In this document: positions 18,505 through 25,785 of the stretch, piece by piece
Position numbering within the stretch: the stretch's first letter is position 1
Layout: every line of letters starts with the position of its first letter
DNA from: Opitutales bacterium
GTDB lineage: Bacteria > Verrucomicrobiota > Verrucomicrobiia > Opitutales > JAFGAQ01
Assembly: GCA_016933595.1 (NCBI GenBank)
Contig: JAFGAQ010000060.1
Span: 1 to 34,668, forward strand
Direction: 5' to 3'
Length of the DNA stretch: 34,668 nt
The notes under the pieces: model-generated
What the model was told of the DNA's origin: nothing
Database searches by the model: none
The model's input: only the letters and a program-made list of their open reading frames with translations
Made by a program: the position numbers and the translations under genes

Positions 18505-18536
18505 CGGGACTGGCGACCAAATGGACGCCAGTCCCG
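18505..18536 (-). other. Perfect 11-bp hairpin between tuf and tRNA-Trp
   Basis: CGGGACTGGCG (18505-18515) and CGCCAGTCCCG (18526-18536) are exact inverted repeats around a 10-nt loop. They lie 24 bp past the tuf stop and 18 bp before the tRNA-Trp 5' end. No U-tract follows on the minus strand, so a plain intrinsic terminator is unlikely. RNA processing or mRNA 3'-end protection is more plausible. Confidence 0.65.
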
Positions 18537-18560
18537 TCTCTAAATCCTTGATTGCTTGAA

Positions 18561-19751
18561 TCAGATGATCACTTCGATCACCTGACCGGCACCAATCGTC
18601 CTTCCGCCTTCGCGGATGGCGAAACGCTGTCCCTTTTCCATAGCGATGGCCTTGTGCAACTCGATTTCGATCTGCAAGTTGTCACCCGGCATCACCATTT
18701 CCACACCTTCTGGAAGCTGCACGATACCTGTAACGTCAGCGGTTCCGAAGAAGAATTGAGGACGGTATCCCTTGAAGAACGGAGTATGACGTCCACCTTC
18801 GTCCTTGCTCAGGACGTAGATCTGCGCCTTAGCCTTGGTGTGTGGCTTGATGGAGCCCGGCTTCGCGATCACGTGGCCGCGCTGTATGTCCTTCTTGTCA
18901 ACACCGCGGAGCAAAAGTCCAACGTTGTCACCGGCTTGTCCCTGGTCAAGCAACTTGCGGAACATTTCCACACCCGTTACCACTGTCTTGCGGGTATCAG
19001 CCAAACCGACGATTTCAACTTCTTCGCCAACCTTGACAACACCACGCTCAATACGACCGGTGGCAACCGTTCCACGACCGGTGATCGTGAATACGTCTTC
19101 AACCGACATCATGAACGGCTTGTCCGTTGCACGCTCAGGTTCTTCGATTTCAGCGTCAATCGCGTCCATCAGATCCTGGATGCAAGCCTTACCTTCGTCG
19201 GTAAGGTTCAAAGCAGCCAACGCCGAACCGCGCACCACACGGGCATTGTCACCGTCAAATCCATACTTGCTCAACAAGTCGCGGATTTCCATTTCCACCA
19301 ACTCGAGCAGTTCAGGGTCGTCGAGCAGGTCAACCTTGTTGAGGAACACCACGATTTTTGGCACACCGACCTGCTTTGCGAGCAGGATGTGCTCACGGGT
19401 CTGAGGCATCGGGCCATCGTCAGCACCCACAACCAGAATCGCGCCGTCCATCTGAGCGGCACCGGTGATCATGTTCTTGACGAAGTCCGCGTGTCCCGGA
19501 CAATCGACGTGTGCGTAGTGGCGCTTGTCCGACTCGTATTCGACGTGCGAAACAGCAATCGTCACGATCTTCGATGCATCACGAACAGTACCTCCCTTTG
19601 CGATATCCGCGTAGGACTTGCCTTGGGCCAAGCCCTTACTGGACTGCACCGCCAGAATCCCGGCAGTCAGAGTGGTTTTGCCGTGGTCGATGTGTCCGAT
19701 CGTTCCCACGTTCAAGTGCGGTTTTGTTCTTTGGAATGTTTCCTTAGCCAT
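18561..19751 (-). CDS. tuf: Elongation factor Tu
   Basis: EF-Tu is the GTPase that delivers aminoacyl-tRNA to the ribosome. Its 396 residues are the standard length. G1 is [14 protein letters not shown] (Ile in place of the common Val). G3 is [21 protein letters not shown]4 is NKVD and G5 is SAL. Domains II and III are complete ([24 protein letters not shown]-type strand; C-terminal [17 protein letters not shown]). It is preceded by tRNA-Thr (48 bp) and followed by tRNA-Trp, as in many bacterial tufB loci. It is the only tuf copy in this window. Confidence 0.99.
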   Translation of the reverse strand: MAKETFQRTKPHLNVGTIGHIDHGKTTLTAGILAVQSSKGLAQGKSYADIAKGGTVRDASKIVTIAVSHVEYESDKRHYAHVDCPGHADFVKNMITGAAQMDGAILVVGADDGPMPQTREHILLAKQVGVPKIVVFLNKVDLLDDPELLELVEMEIRDLLSKYGFDGDNARVVRGSALAALNLTDEGKACIQDLMDAIDAEIEEPERATDKPFMMSVEDVFTITGRGTVATGRIERGVVKVGEEVEIVGLADTRKTVVTGVEMFRKLLDQGQAGDNVGLLLRGVDKKDIQRGHVIAKPGSIKPHTKAKAQIYVLSKDEGGRHTPFFKGYRPQFFFGTADVTGIVQLPEGVEMVMPGDNLQIEIELHKAIAMEKGQRFAIREGGRTIGAGQVIEVII

Positions 19752-19799
19752 GAATGGTCGTTTGGAGTTACTACTGTTGGTGAATTCGATTTTCTAAAC

Positions 19800-19875
19800 T
19801 GGAGCCCACGAGCGGAATCGAACCGCCGACCTCGTCCTTACCAAGGACGTGCTCTACCGACTGAGCTACATGGGC
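19800..19875 (-). tRNA. trnT: tRNA-Thr (anticodon GGT)
   Basis: This is a 76-nt cloverleaf with encoded CCA. The acceptor is GCCCATG/CGTGGGC, the D arm GCTC..GAGC, and the anticodon stem CGTCC/GGACG with loop TTGGTAA. The T arm is GGCGG TTCGATT CCGCT. GGT reads Thr ACC/ACU codons. It directly precedes tuf, as in the E. coli thrT-tufB arrangement. Confidence 0.97.
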
Positions 19876-19943
19876 CTGAAATTTGGAAAGTGGATACTAT
19901 CGTTCTGTCGAGACTGAAGTGGTTTCAAAAATGAATAAACATC

Positions 19944-19996
19944 AAAAAATGGAATCTCATCATTCCCCCGTCAATAAAAATCTCTACGATTCCATT
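19944..19996 (-). terminator. Weak candidate terminator downstream of lpxC-fabZ
   Basis: AATGGAATC (minus strand from 19996) pairs exactly with GATTCCATT (to 19948) and runs into a T tract. The loop is long (31 nt), so stability is modest. It lies 8 bp past the lpxC-fabZ stop and upstream of tRNA-Thr. Confidence 0.4.
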
Positions 19997-20003
19997 CAAA
20001 AAG

Positions 20004-21386
20004 CTAGTTCACAATCGTGAACATCAAGTCGGCTGAAGAGACCACCTGGCCAGCAACCTTGCATTCAGCGGAAGCCATTCCCATTTTTCCAGCTCTGGTT
20101 TTTTTCATTTCCACCTCAATCCGGATTTGGTCACCGGGTTCCACAGAACGCCGGAATTTCACCGCATCACAGCTCATGAACAGGGCAACCTGGCTCGCCT
20201 TCCCGATCATCTTCAAAAACAGGATCCCTGCAGCCTGCGCCATCGCTTCAATCTGCAAAACGCCTGGCATCACCGGCTGGGCGGGAAAATGCCCAACAAA
20301 ATAGGGTTCGTTGATCGTCACGTTCTTGATGGCAACCAATCGATTGCCGTTTATCTCGAGAACCCGGTCCACCATCAGAAACGGATACCGGTGCGGCAAT
20401 GCCTTGAGCACTTCGTGAATCGCCATGCTTGCAATCCCGCTTTCGGCCTCCGCGCTCAAGGTATGGCTTTCAGCAAGTGAGGTGCCTTTCGCCGCAACAA
20501 CCGGACCCGAAGCCACAACAGCAGGAGCAACCACTTCCGCCTGAGGGGTCGCTTGGATGGACTCCGCCATCAAGCGCGCCATCCGGCTGTTGATCGCATG
20601 ACCCGGCTTCACTGCAATCACATGCCCTTTAAAATGGGCACCGGCCAGACTCAGGTCACCGACCAAATCGAGAATCTTGTGCCGCACAAACTCGTTCTCG
20701 AAACGCAAGGGCTCCTTGGAAAGCACCTTGTCATCCTTGATTACCAATGCACTTTCCAGACTACCTCCTTTGATTTTCCCCATTTGAATCAGGGACTCAA
20801 TGTCTTCGTAAAAAGTAAAAGTCCGGGCCGCAGCAATCTCGTTCACATAGGATTCAGGATCCAGATCAATCGAATAGTACTGCGTAAAACGTCCCTTGGA
20901 GTCCGAAAACGTGCACGAAATTCTAAACCCGTCATAAGGCAAAACAACAATCGAACGATCCGCATCCACCACGGACAAAGGCGTTCCAATCGCATGAATC
21001 TGCCTTGGAGCGTCAAGATTCTCTACCCCCGCCTTTCGGATCATCTCCACAAATGCTTTCGATGAACCGTCCATAATTGGAGGCTCACTCCCGTCCAGCT
21101 CGACTATCGCATTGTCCACGCCCATGCCCCGCAAGGCACTGACAACATGCTCAACGGTATGGACTTTGGCGTGCCCGGATACCAGCGTGGTGTTGCGTAC
21201 CAAATCCCCAACGTTCGAACAGTGCGCTTGGATTTCAGGGGAACCAGGCAAATCACTTCTCCGGAAAATGATGCCTTGGTTTGCCGCAGCAGGAAGCAGC
21301 TTCAAATTCACACGCTCTCCCGTGTGAAGGGAGACGCCTTGTGTCTCGATCGCTCTTGAAAGGGTTCTCTGCTTGATATCCATCAT
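20004..21386 (-). CDS. lpxC-fabZ: Bifunctional LpxC-FabZ: UDP-3-O-acyl-GlcNAc deacetylase / (3R)-hydroxyacyl-ACP dehydratase
   Basis: This 460-residue fusion joins the committed step of lipid A synthesis with the fatty-acid dehydratase that competes for the same hydroxyacyl-ACP. LpxC (about residues 3-300) shows KQRTLSRAIETQGVSLHTGE and HTVEHVVSAL (zinc His). It continues with IMDGSSKAFVE, HKILDLVGDL (zinc His/Asp) and KGHVIAVKPGH. After an Ala/Val-rich linker, FabZ (about residues 318-460) shows LPHRYPFLMVDRV with the catalytic His, YFVGHFPAQPVMPGVLQIEA with the catalytic Glu, and the FRRSVEPGDQ region. Fusions of this order are known in Bacteroidota and related phyla. The start is MMDIK or MDIK; AGGA lies just upstream. 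It follows the PD-(D/E)xK-like gene by 23 bp, so it may be transcribed with it. Confidence 0.96.
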   Translation of the reverse strand: MMDIKQRTLSRAIETQGVSLHTGERVNLKLLPAAANQGIIFRRSDLPGSPEIQAHCSNVGDLVRNTTLVSGHAKVHTVEHVVSALRGMGVDNAIVELDGSEPPIMDGSSKAFVEMIRKAGVENLDAPRQIHAIGTPLSVVDADRSIVVLPYDGFRISCTFSDSKGRFTQYYSIDLDPESYVNEIAAARTFTFYEDIESLIQMGKIKGGSLESALVIKDDKVLSKEPLRFENEFVRHKILDLVGDLSLAGAHFKGHVIAVKPGHAINSRMARLMAESIQATPQAEVVAPAVVASGPVVAAKGTSLAESHTLSAEAESGIASMAIHEVLKALPHRYPFLMVDRVLEINGNRLVAIKNVTINEPYFVGHFPAQPVMPGVLQIEAMAQAAGILFLKMIGKASQVALFMSCDAVKFRRSVEPGDQIRIEVEMKKTRAGKMGMASAECKVAGQVVSSADLMFTIVN

Positions 21387-21409
21387 TCCTATTTCGTTTC
21401 AACTCCGGA

Positions 21410-22156
21410 TTATTCTTGGACCTCACCTGAAATTGAGGTGCAATCCTCAAAATCCCGGTACATGTCAAGGTTGCTAGCGTTGAATTCAATTTTCACTTTG
21501 CAAGCCAATTCCCGGATATCCCTGCATAGAAACCGGGTCACGCGATAGGAATTGTCGTTCCTCTTCTCCACTTCGAAACCAACCAGCAAATGGATCGCAT
21601 CTTCCAATACTTTGGGATCGGGGCTATTCGACAAATAGAAAGCCCGGTGCGATGATGTCCGGCTCTGAGCCGAATAGGTCTTCACCTCAAGATAGTATGC
21701 CTGCCCCTCCACTTTGACCCTCAAATCCGGATAACCGGAACGTTGCGTCCTACCGGATCGGGTCTTTGGCAAAGCAGCCGATATACCATACACCCGAAAC
21801 GCTTCCATCAGGCAATCTTCAACCTTTGTGCTGATCTCATTCATTCGATCAGCCGAGCAACCACTTTGATTAAATGTCTCAGCCCCGCGGCGAATGACCT
21901 CGCGGAATTTGTCGCGATGCTGTCCATCCCATGGCAAGACACGCTTTCCGAAGGCGTTTTCCACTATGGTTTCGAGCGACAAACGGGCGTCCCGATGTCC
22001 CGTCCCAAAGAGCATATCCTGCACTTCCCCACTGTTTCCACAAAGATACGGGAGCGGTAATCCAGCCAAACCTACACCTGCGACAAGGAAAGCCTTACGA
22101 CACCGCAGCATCCAACACCCGAGCCGCCAGACCCCCCTACGATTGGACTCATTCAT
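21410..22156 (-). CDS. Hypothetical protein with PD-(D/E)xK nuclease-like motif and N-terminal hydrophobic segment
   Basis: I do not recognise the family of this 248-residue protein. A basic N-terminus (residues 1-21, Arg/Cys-rich) precedes a hydrophobic stretch FLVAGVGLAGLPLPYLCG (22-39) that could be a signal peptide or membrane anchor. The region about 60-125 is helical. It leads into SGYPDLRVKVEGQAYYLEVK (residues 140-159), which fits the PD-(D/E)xK active site: Asp144, then Glu157-x-Lys159 on the next strand, with Glu107/Glu113 as candidate helix acidic residues. This motif is typical of restriction-endonuclease-like folds. Ser/Thr-rich and beta-strand segments follow (VGFEVEKRNDNSYRVTRFL). 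An internal start at Met48 would remove the hydrophobic segment. The gene lies 9 bp after the GNA1162-like lipoprotein gene and 23 bp before lpxC-fabZ. Nuclease activity is an inference from one motif. Confidence 0.7.
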   Translation of the reverse strand: MNESNRRGVWRLGCWMLRCRKAFLVAGVGLAGLPLPYLCGNSGEVQDMLFGTGHRDARLSLETIVENAFGKRVLPWDGQHRDKFREVIRRGAETFNQSGCSADRMNEISTKVEDCLMEAFRVYGISAALPKTRSGRTQRSGYPDLRVKVEGQAYYLEVKTYSAQSRTSSHRAFYLSNSPDPKVLEDAIHLLVGFEVEKRNDNSYRVTRFLCRDIRELACKVKIEFNASNLDMYRDFEDCTSISGEVQE

Positions 22157-22165
22157 GCTGGTTTA

Positions 22166-22789
22166 TCATGGTTCGGACACAGGAAAGCGATGTCCAACCG
22201 GAAGACCCGATGGTCCTGCATAGAACAGGTCCCCCACCGTTGCACGCGCAACATGGTGAACCTGATCCGTCAATTGATTCAATATCTGTTCAACCAAGGC
22301 CTCAATCAAACCGGATGAACCCGACTCGGCGCGGTGCGCACTGCCCTCCCATAACAGCTGACCCGTCCTTATGTCGACCAGACTTGCGCGGATTCCCACC
22401 TCAACCTGGCTCGCGAAAACCATGTATTTCGACCCATACCGCTCTACCACAAGATACATAACCGCATCCGCCCCGAAAACTTCCCCAAGCTTGTCCAAAG
22501 GGATCCCATGCATCTCATCGGGTACCGTCACCCCATTCTCCTTCATGATCCGGTCAACAACGGCCACAGGATACACATAGTATCCCAATTCACAAAGTGG
22601 CTGAGCGCACATTGCCAACACATCATACGGCGCCTCAATATCCGCGCTGTGGTTAACCGGAGGCAAAACCAGGATCGACCTCGGTTGAAGTTCATAGAAC
22701 AGTGTCATGTCCCGTGGCGGAACAGTCGAACACCCTGCCACAACCAACAGAAATACGCTTGCACACGGAACTGCCCAACGAAATTTCAT
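22166..22789 (-). CDS. GNA1162-like (DUF799) lipoprotein
   Basis: The 207-residue lipoprotein has a signal peptide ending in a lipobox (FLLVVAGC, Cys20). The body carries RSILVLPPVNHSADIEAPYD, LGYYVYPVAVVDRIMKENGV and FGADAVMYLVVERYGS. It continues with VGIRASLVDIRTGQLLWEGS and a C-terminal helical segment. This matches what I know of the GNA1162/DUF799 family, whose fold resembles the TolB N-terminal domain. These proteins are typically encoded with a CsgG-like and a DUF4810 lipoprotein, exactly the order seen here. It overlaps the DUF4810-like gene by 4 bp (ATGA type), implying translational coupling. Molecular function is not established. It is probably attached to the outer membrane. Confidence 0.85.
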   Translation of the reverse strand: MKFRWAVPCASVFLLVVAGCSTVPPRDMTLFYELQPRSILVLPPVNHSADIEAPYDVLAMCAQPLCELGYYVYPVAVVDRIMKENGVTVPDEMHGIPLDKLGEVFGADAVMYLVVERYGSKYMVFASQVEVGIRASLVDIRTGQLLWEGSAHRAESGSSGLIEALVEQILNQLTDQVHHVARATVGDLFYAGPSGLPVGHRFPVSEP

Positions 22790-23166
22790 GATTCACTGTC
22801 CTTCACCACCGTAGCCAGGATGAAATCCATGAAAGCTTGCGACTCCGGGAACAGCTGCCCCTCCGTCTCAAAAGCCGATATCGCGGCATCAACCTCTCCG
22901 CTTTCAAGCAATAGCATCCCCCGGTAGGCCCAAAACCCGGGCGGAAGCGCGGCATCACTCGACTCCGCATTAAACAAATCCTGATCCAGCAGGTCCAGGA
23001 CCCGCTCCGGTGGAAACTCACCGGGACGCGTCAGATTGCCATGGACGGCGACTTCATAGTGGCCCCATTGGTACAATGACCGGTTGCTCTCACATCCGAC
23101 CATCAGCATCAGATTGGCGATTAGCCACAGTGCAACAAATCCACCGACTTTCACTCTTGGGACCAT
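22786..23166 (-). CDS. DUF4810-like small lipoprotein
   Basis: The 126-residue protein has a hydrophobic signal (FVALWLIANLMLMVGC, lipobox Cys25). The SLYQWGHYEVAV sequence just after the lipobox is characteristic of the DUF4810 partner of CsgG-like proteins. The C-terminal half forms TPR-like helices (FWAYRGMLLLESGEVDAAIS, then AFETEGQLFPESQAFMDFIL). Its 5' end overlaps the csgG-like gene by 16 bp and its 3' end overlaps the DUF799-like gene by 4 bp. The three are therefore almost certainly cotranscribed and coupled. It probably acts as an adaptor in an outer-membrane lipoprotein complex. Confidence 0.83.
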   Translation of the reverse strand: MVPRVKVGGFVALWLIANLMLMVGCESNRSLYQWGHYEVAVHGNLTRPGEFPPERVLDLLDQDLFNAESSDAALPPGFWAYRGMLLLESGEVDAAISAFETEGQLFPESQAFMDFILATVVKDSES

Positions 23167-23828
23167 GCGCCGGAATCCAAACCATAGGCCAGCGCGTCCA
23201 CCGCTTCCCGAATCGCGAGATCCAGGACCTTGCCATTCAACGTCGAATCATAACTCGCGGTTCCTCCAAAGCCGAGAACCTCGCGGTGGCTCAGTTCATA
23301 CTCTCCAGCCCCATTCACGGAATAGACGACCTCTCCACTGATCACATCAACGACATACAGACTAACCTTGGAGTATGCGATCTGCTTGCGTCCACTCCCG
23401 ACAATCCCGAACAACTGCTGATCCCCGACTTCCTTCCGCCCAAATTCCGAGACATCACCCGTTATGGTATACCGGGCCGCCTTCAACCGCTGTTCCTGGC
23501 CCGCCAAAGCGGCCTCTCCAGAGGTCTCATCCAAGTGATCCCGATCCATCACCGCAAAACGCCCGGACTGTTGAAGATGCGTGATCAGTAAGGTCTTCGC
23601 TTGATCACCCAAGCGGTCGACTCCATCGGAAAAGACTCCCCTCATATAACTGGAACGGTTCGAAAACTGCCCCACAATGACCGATCGCTTCTGTCCGGAA
23701 TACGGCACAACAGAGGACCTGACCTGCGGAGTTTCCACAACCCGGCTGGATTCCGTCGCACACCCCAGCATAAGCATTCCCGCGATTCCCAAACACATGC
23801 TGTATAGAGCCACGCTCAGTTTCTTCAT
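23151..23828 (-). CDS. CsgG-like outer-membrane lipoprotein
   Basis: The 225-residue protein has a lipoprotein signal (IAGMLMLGC, Cys23). CsgG-type core elements follow: KRSVIVGQFSNRSSY, TLLITHLQQSGRFAVMDRDH and LKAARYTITGDVSEFG. Next come YSKVSLYVVDVISGEVVYSV and the C-terminal helix LNGKVLDLAIREAVDALA. CsgG proper forms the curli secretion pore. No curli genes (csgA/B/E/F) are present, and this shorter homologue in a DUF4810/DUF799 trio belongs to the separate, widespread lipoprotein locus. It is the first gene of the block on the minus strand. I see no confident promoter upstream, only a run of AT-rich sequence between it and the tsf terminator. Confidence 0.85.
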   Translation of the reverse strand: MKKLSVALYSMCLGIAGMLMLGCATESSRVVETPQVRSSVVPYSGQKRSVIVGQFSNRSSYMRGVFSDGVDRLGDQAKTLLITHLQQSGRFAVMDRDHLDETSGEAALAGQEQRLKAARYTITGDVSEFGRKEVGDQQLFGIVGSGRKQIAYSKVSLYVVDVISGEVVYSVNGAGEYELSHREVLGFGGTASYDSTLNGKVLDLAIREAVDALAYGLDSGAWSQE

Positions 23829-23928
23829 AGGATTTCCGGTTTTGCAAAGGGAAGACTTAACCCTCCCTCAATGGTAATAGATAGTGATTTGCATTCACAA
23901 TAACACGCTGACGCAAAAGAGAAAGCAC

Positions 23929-23963
23929 AAAAAAGCCCGGAGGAACTCAGGTTCCATCCGGGC
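23929..23963 (-). terminator. Rho-independent terminator of rpsB-tsf
   Basis: On the minus strand, GCCCGGA ... TCCGGGC (23963-23957 with 23941-23935) closes a hairpin. The inner stem is GGAAC/GTTCC and it is followed by TTTTTT. It lies about 50 bp after the tsf stop and upstream of the csgG-like gene, separating the two units. Confidence 0.88.
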
Positions 23964-24011
23964 CAAAAATAGAATTTCCTAACAGATTAAACGGTCGTCC
24001 TTCCGGCAAAA

Positions 24012-24605
24012 TCACTCTCCCACCTGGAAACGGACAAATCGCTTGATCATCATGTTTTCACCAAGCTTCGCGATCTGGGCAGTCAGAAGATCCTGAATCG
24101 TCTGATCCGGGTTCTTCACAAATGGCTGCTCCATCAGGCAGTAGTCACCAAAGTACTTATTGATCTTGCCTTCGATGATCTTCTGCGCTGCCTGTGCCGG
24201 CTTATCCTTTGCCTGTTCAGCCGCAATCTCGCGTTCCTTCTCCAAAATGGACTCGGGAACCTCATCCCGCTTCACATACAATGGACTCGCTGCAGCGATC
24301 TGCATGCAGATGTCCTTTGCAAAAAGACGGAATTCATCATTCTTCGCGACGAAGTCGGATTCGCAGTTGATTTCAACGAGCACACCGACCTTTCCACCAA
24401 GGTGGATATAGGACTCAACAATCCCCTCAGCGGCATTGCGCCCCGCACGTTTGGCCGCGGCAGCAACCCCACGCTTACGGAGAATCGTCATCGCTTCCTC
24501 AAAATCTCCCTTGGATTCAACCAAAGCCTTTTTGCAATCCATCAGGCCGGCTCCGGATTTTGCCCGCAGCTCGCCCACCATTTTGGCATTAATTTCTTCG
24601 CTCAT
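24012..24605 (-). CDS. tsf: Elongation factor Ts (short form)
   Basis: EF-Ts is the nucleotide exchange factor for EF-Tu. The 197 residues start with the UBA-like N domain (MVGELRAKSGAGLMDCKKAL) and the linker RKRGVAAAAKRAGRNAAEGI. The core motif ESDFVAKNDEF intrudes into the EF-Tu G domain. A single core subdomain follows, with PAQAAQKIIEGKINKYFGDY and the closing strand RFVRFQVGE. At about 200 residues it is shorter than E. coli EF-Ts (283). It resembles the short forms of Thermus or cyanobacteria. It lies 26 bp after rpsB, in the universal rpsB-tsf order. Confidence 0.97.
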   Translation of the reverse strand: MSEEINAKMVGELRAKSGAGLMDCKKALVESKGDFEEAMTILRKRGVAAAAKRAGRNAAEGIVESYIHLGGKVGVLVEINCESDFVAKNDEFRLFAKDICMQIAAASPLYVKRDEVPESILEKEREIAAEQAKDKPAQAAQKIIEGKINKYFGDYCLMEQPFVKNPDQTIQDLLTAQIAKLGENMMIKRFVRFQVGE

Positions 24606-24631
24606 GTCTTACTATTATTCGAAACTTCAGA

Positions 24632-25606
24632 TCACTCGGCGGATTCGTCATCTTCCGCACGCACCACCTTCTTCTTGGAAGGCAACTTTTCAATCACCGG
24701 AGCATCCTCCGTGTCCTCGATGTCCTCTGGAGCCACAATCGGTTCAACAGCGGCCACCTCGGGTTCCTCTGCACCGATCGCATACTCGGCGGCCGGAGCC
24801 GGAGTGCTGGCTTCCTCGTTGTAGCGTTCAATACCTGCGGACAAGGTTACTCCGGAAGCGCGGTCCTCCTCGTAGGCCTCGGCCTTGAAACGTGGAGTGT
24901 AATCCCTCTGATTCATCGACACATCCCGCCTCGATACCCCGTTTTGAATCGCCTCGGAAAGCACTTCCACAATGATGCGGATCGACTTCACGGCGTCATC
25001 ATTCCCCGGGATCGGATGCGTCACCTTTGTGGGATCCGAATTCGTGTCAACAATCGCAACCACAGGAATGCCAAGCATGCGGGCTTCAGCTACCGCGATC
25101 TCCTCGTGCTTGATGTCCACAACAAACAAACACCCCGGCAGACCCTTGACTTCCTTCAAGCCTTCAAAATTACGGAGCATCCGGTCCATCTGACGACGGA
25201 TCGCAGCCGATTCCTTTTTCGGCAGCTTGGCCATCCGTCCGTCAGCTTCCATGTCCAGAAACTTCCGGTACTTGGCCAGACTGGTCTTGATCGTCGCGAA
25301 ATTGGTCAGCGTTCCACCCATCCAACGGTTGGCACAGAAAGGCATACCCGTGCTCACAGCGGTCTCACGGATCAGTTCCTTGGCTTGTTTCTTGGTGCCA
25401 ACCAACAGAATATCCTTACCGGATGCCACCAAATCCTCTACAAAACGACTGGCTTCTTCGAGCTTGTTGTAGGTCTTTTCAAGGTCAATGATGGAGATAC
25501 CATGACGATGGTCGAATACGTATGGCTTCGACTTCGGGTTCCAACGACGCAACTGATGCCCGAAGTGAACTCCGGCATCCAAGAGATCTTTTACTGTAAT
25601 ATTCAT
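24632..25606 (-). CDS. rpsB: 30S ribosomal protein S2 with acidic C-terminal extension
   Basis: S2 binds the 30S head/body near S1. The ATG at 25606 (MNITVKDLLDAGVHFGHQLR) gives 324 residues. The track start at 25615 is an in-frame TTG, and GGGGGAG lies about 13 nt before the ATG. Core signatures are WNPKSKPYVFDHRHGISIID, CANRWMGGTLTNFATIKTSL and PVVAIVDTNSDPTKVTHPIP. The conserved core ends near residue 240. The remaining roughly 80 residues form a low-complexity tail rich in Glu/Ala/Pro/Val, ending in a short basic patch (SKKKVVRAED). S2 is usually 230-260 residues, so the tail is an addition. Confidence 0.97.
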   Translation of the reverse strand: MNITVKDLLDAGVHFGHQLRRWNPKSKPYVFDHRHGISIIDLEKTYNKLEEASRFVEDLVASGKDILLVGTKKQAKELIRETAVSTGMPFCANRWMGGTLTNFATIKTSLAKYRKFLDMEADGRMAKLPKKESAAIRRQMDRMLRNFEGLKEVKGLPGCLFVVDIKHEEIAVAEARMLGIPVVAIVDTNSDPTKVTHPIPGNDDAVKSIRIIVEVLSEAIQNGVSRRDVSMNQRDYTPRFKAEAYEEDRASGVTLSAGIERYNEEASTPAPAAEYAIGAEEPEVAAVEPIVAPEDIEDTEDAPVIEKLPSKKKVVRAEDDESAE

Positions 25607-25785
25607 GATGTTCAAAGCTCCCCCGGTTGAGGGAGAGAAACTATTTTCTTACGGGATGATGTTATGGTTTGAATTTTGATTCCGAACCCGAGGGCAAGCC
25701 TGCAGGCACCGGAAAAAAGGAACATAGGTGACCGCACCTTATCGGGTTTGCAAGAAAATTTTCATTCCATGCAAGCTCCATCCAT

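Noticed and set aside
18552-19934. Plus-strand ORF of 460 residues opposite tuf
   Set aside because: It is an antisense shadow of tuf that also runs through tRNA-Thr. Its His/Val-rich composition is typical of reverse tuf.
23151-23828. Curli secretion pore CsgG proper
   Set aside because: No csgA/B/E/F genes are present, and the DUF4810/DUF799 partners mark the separate CsgG-like lipoprotein locus.
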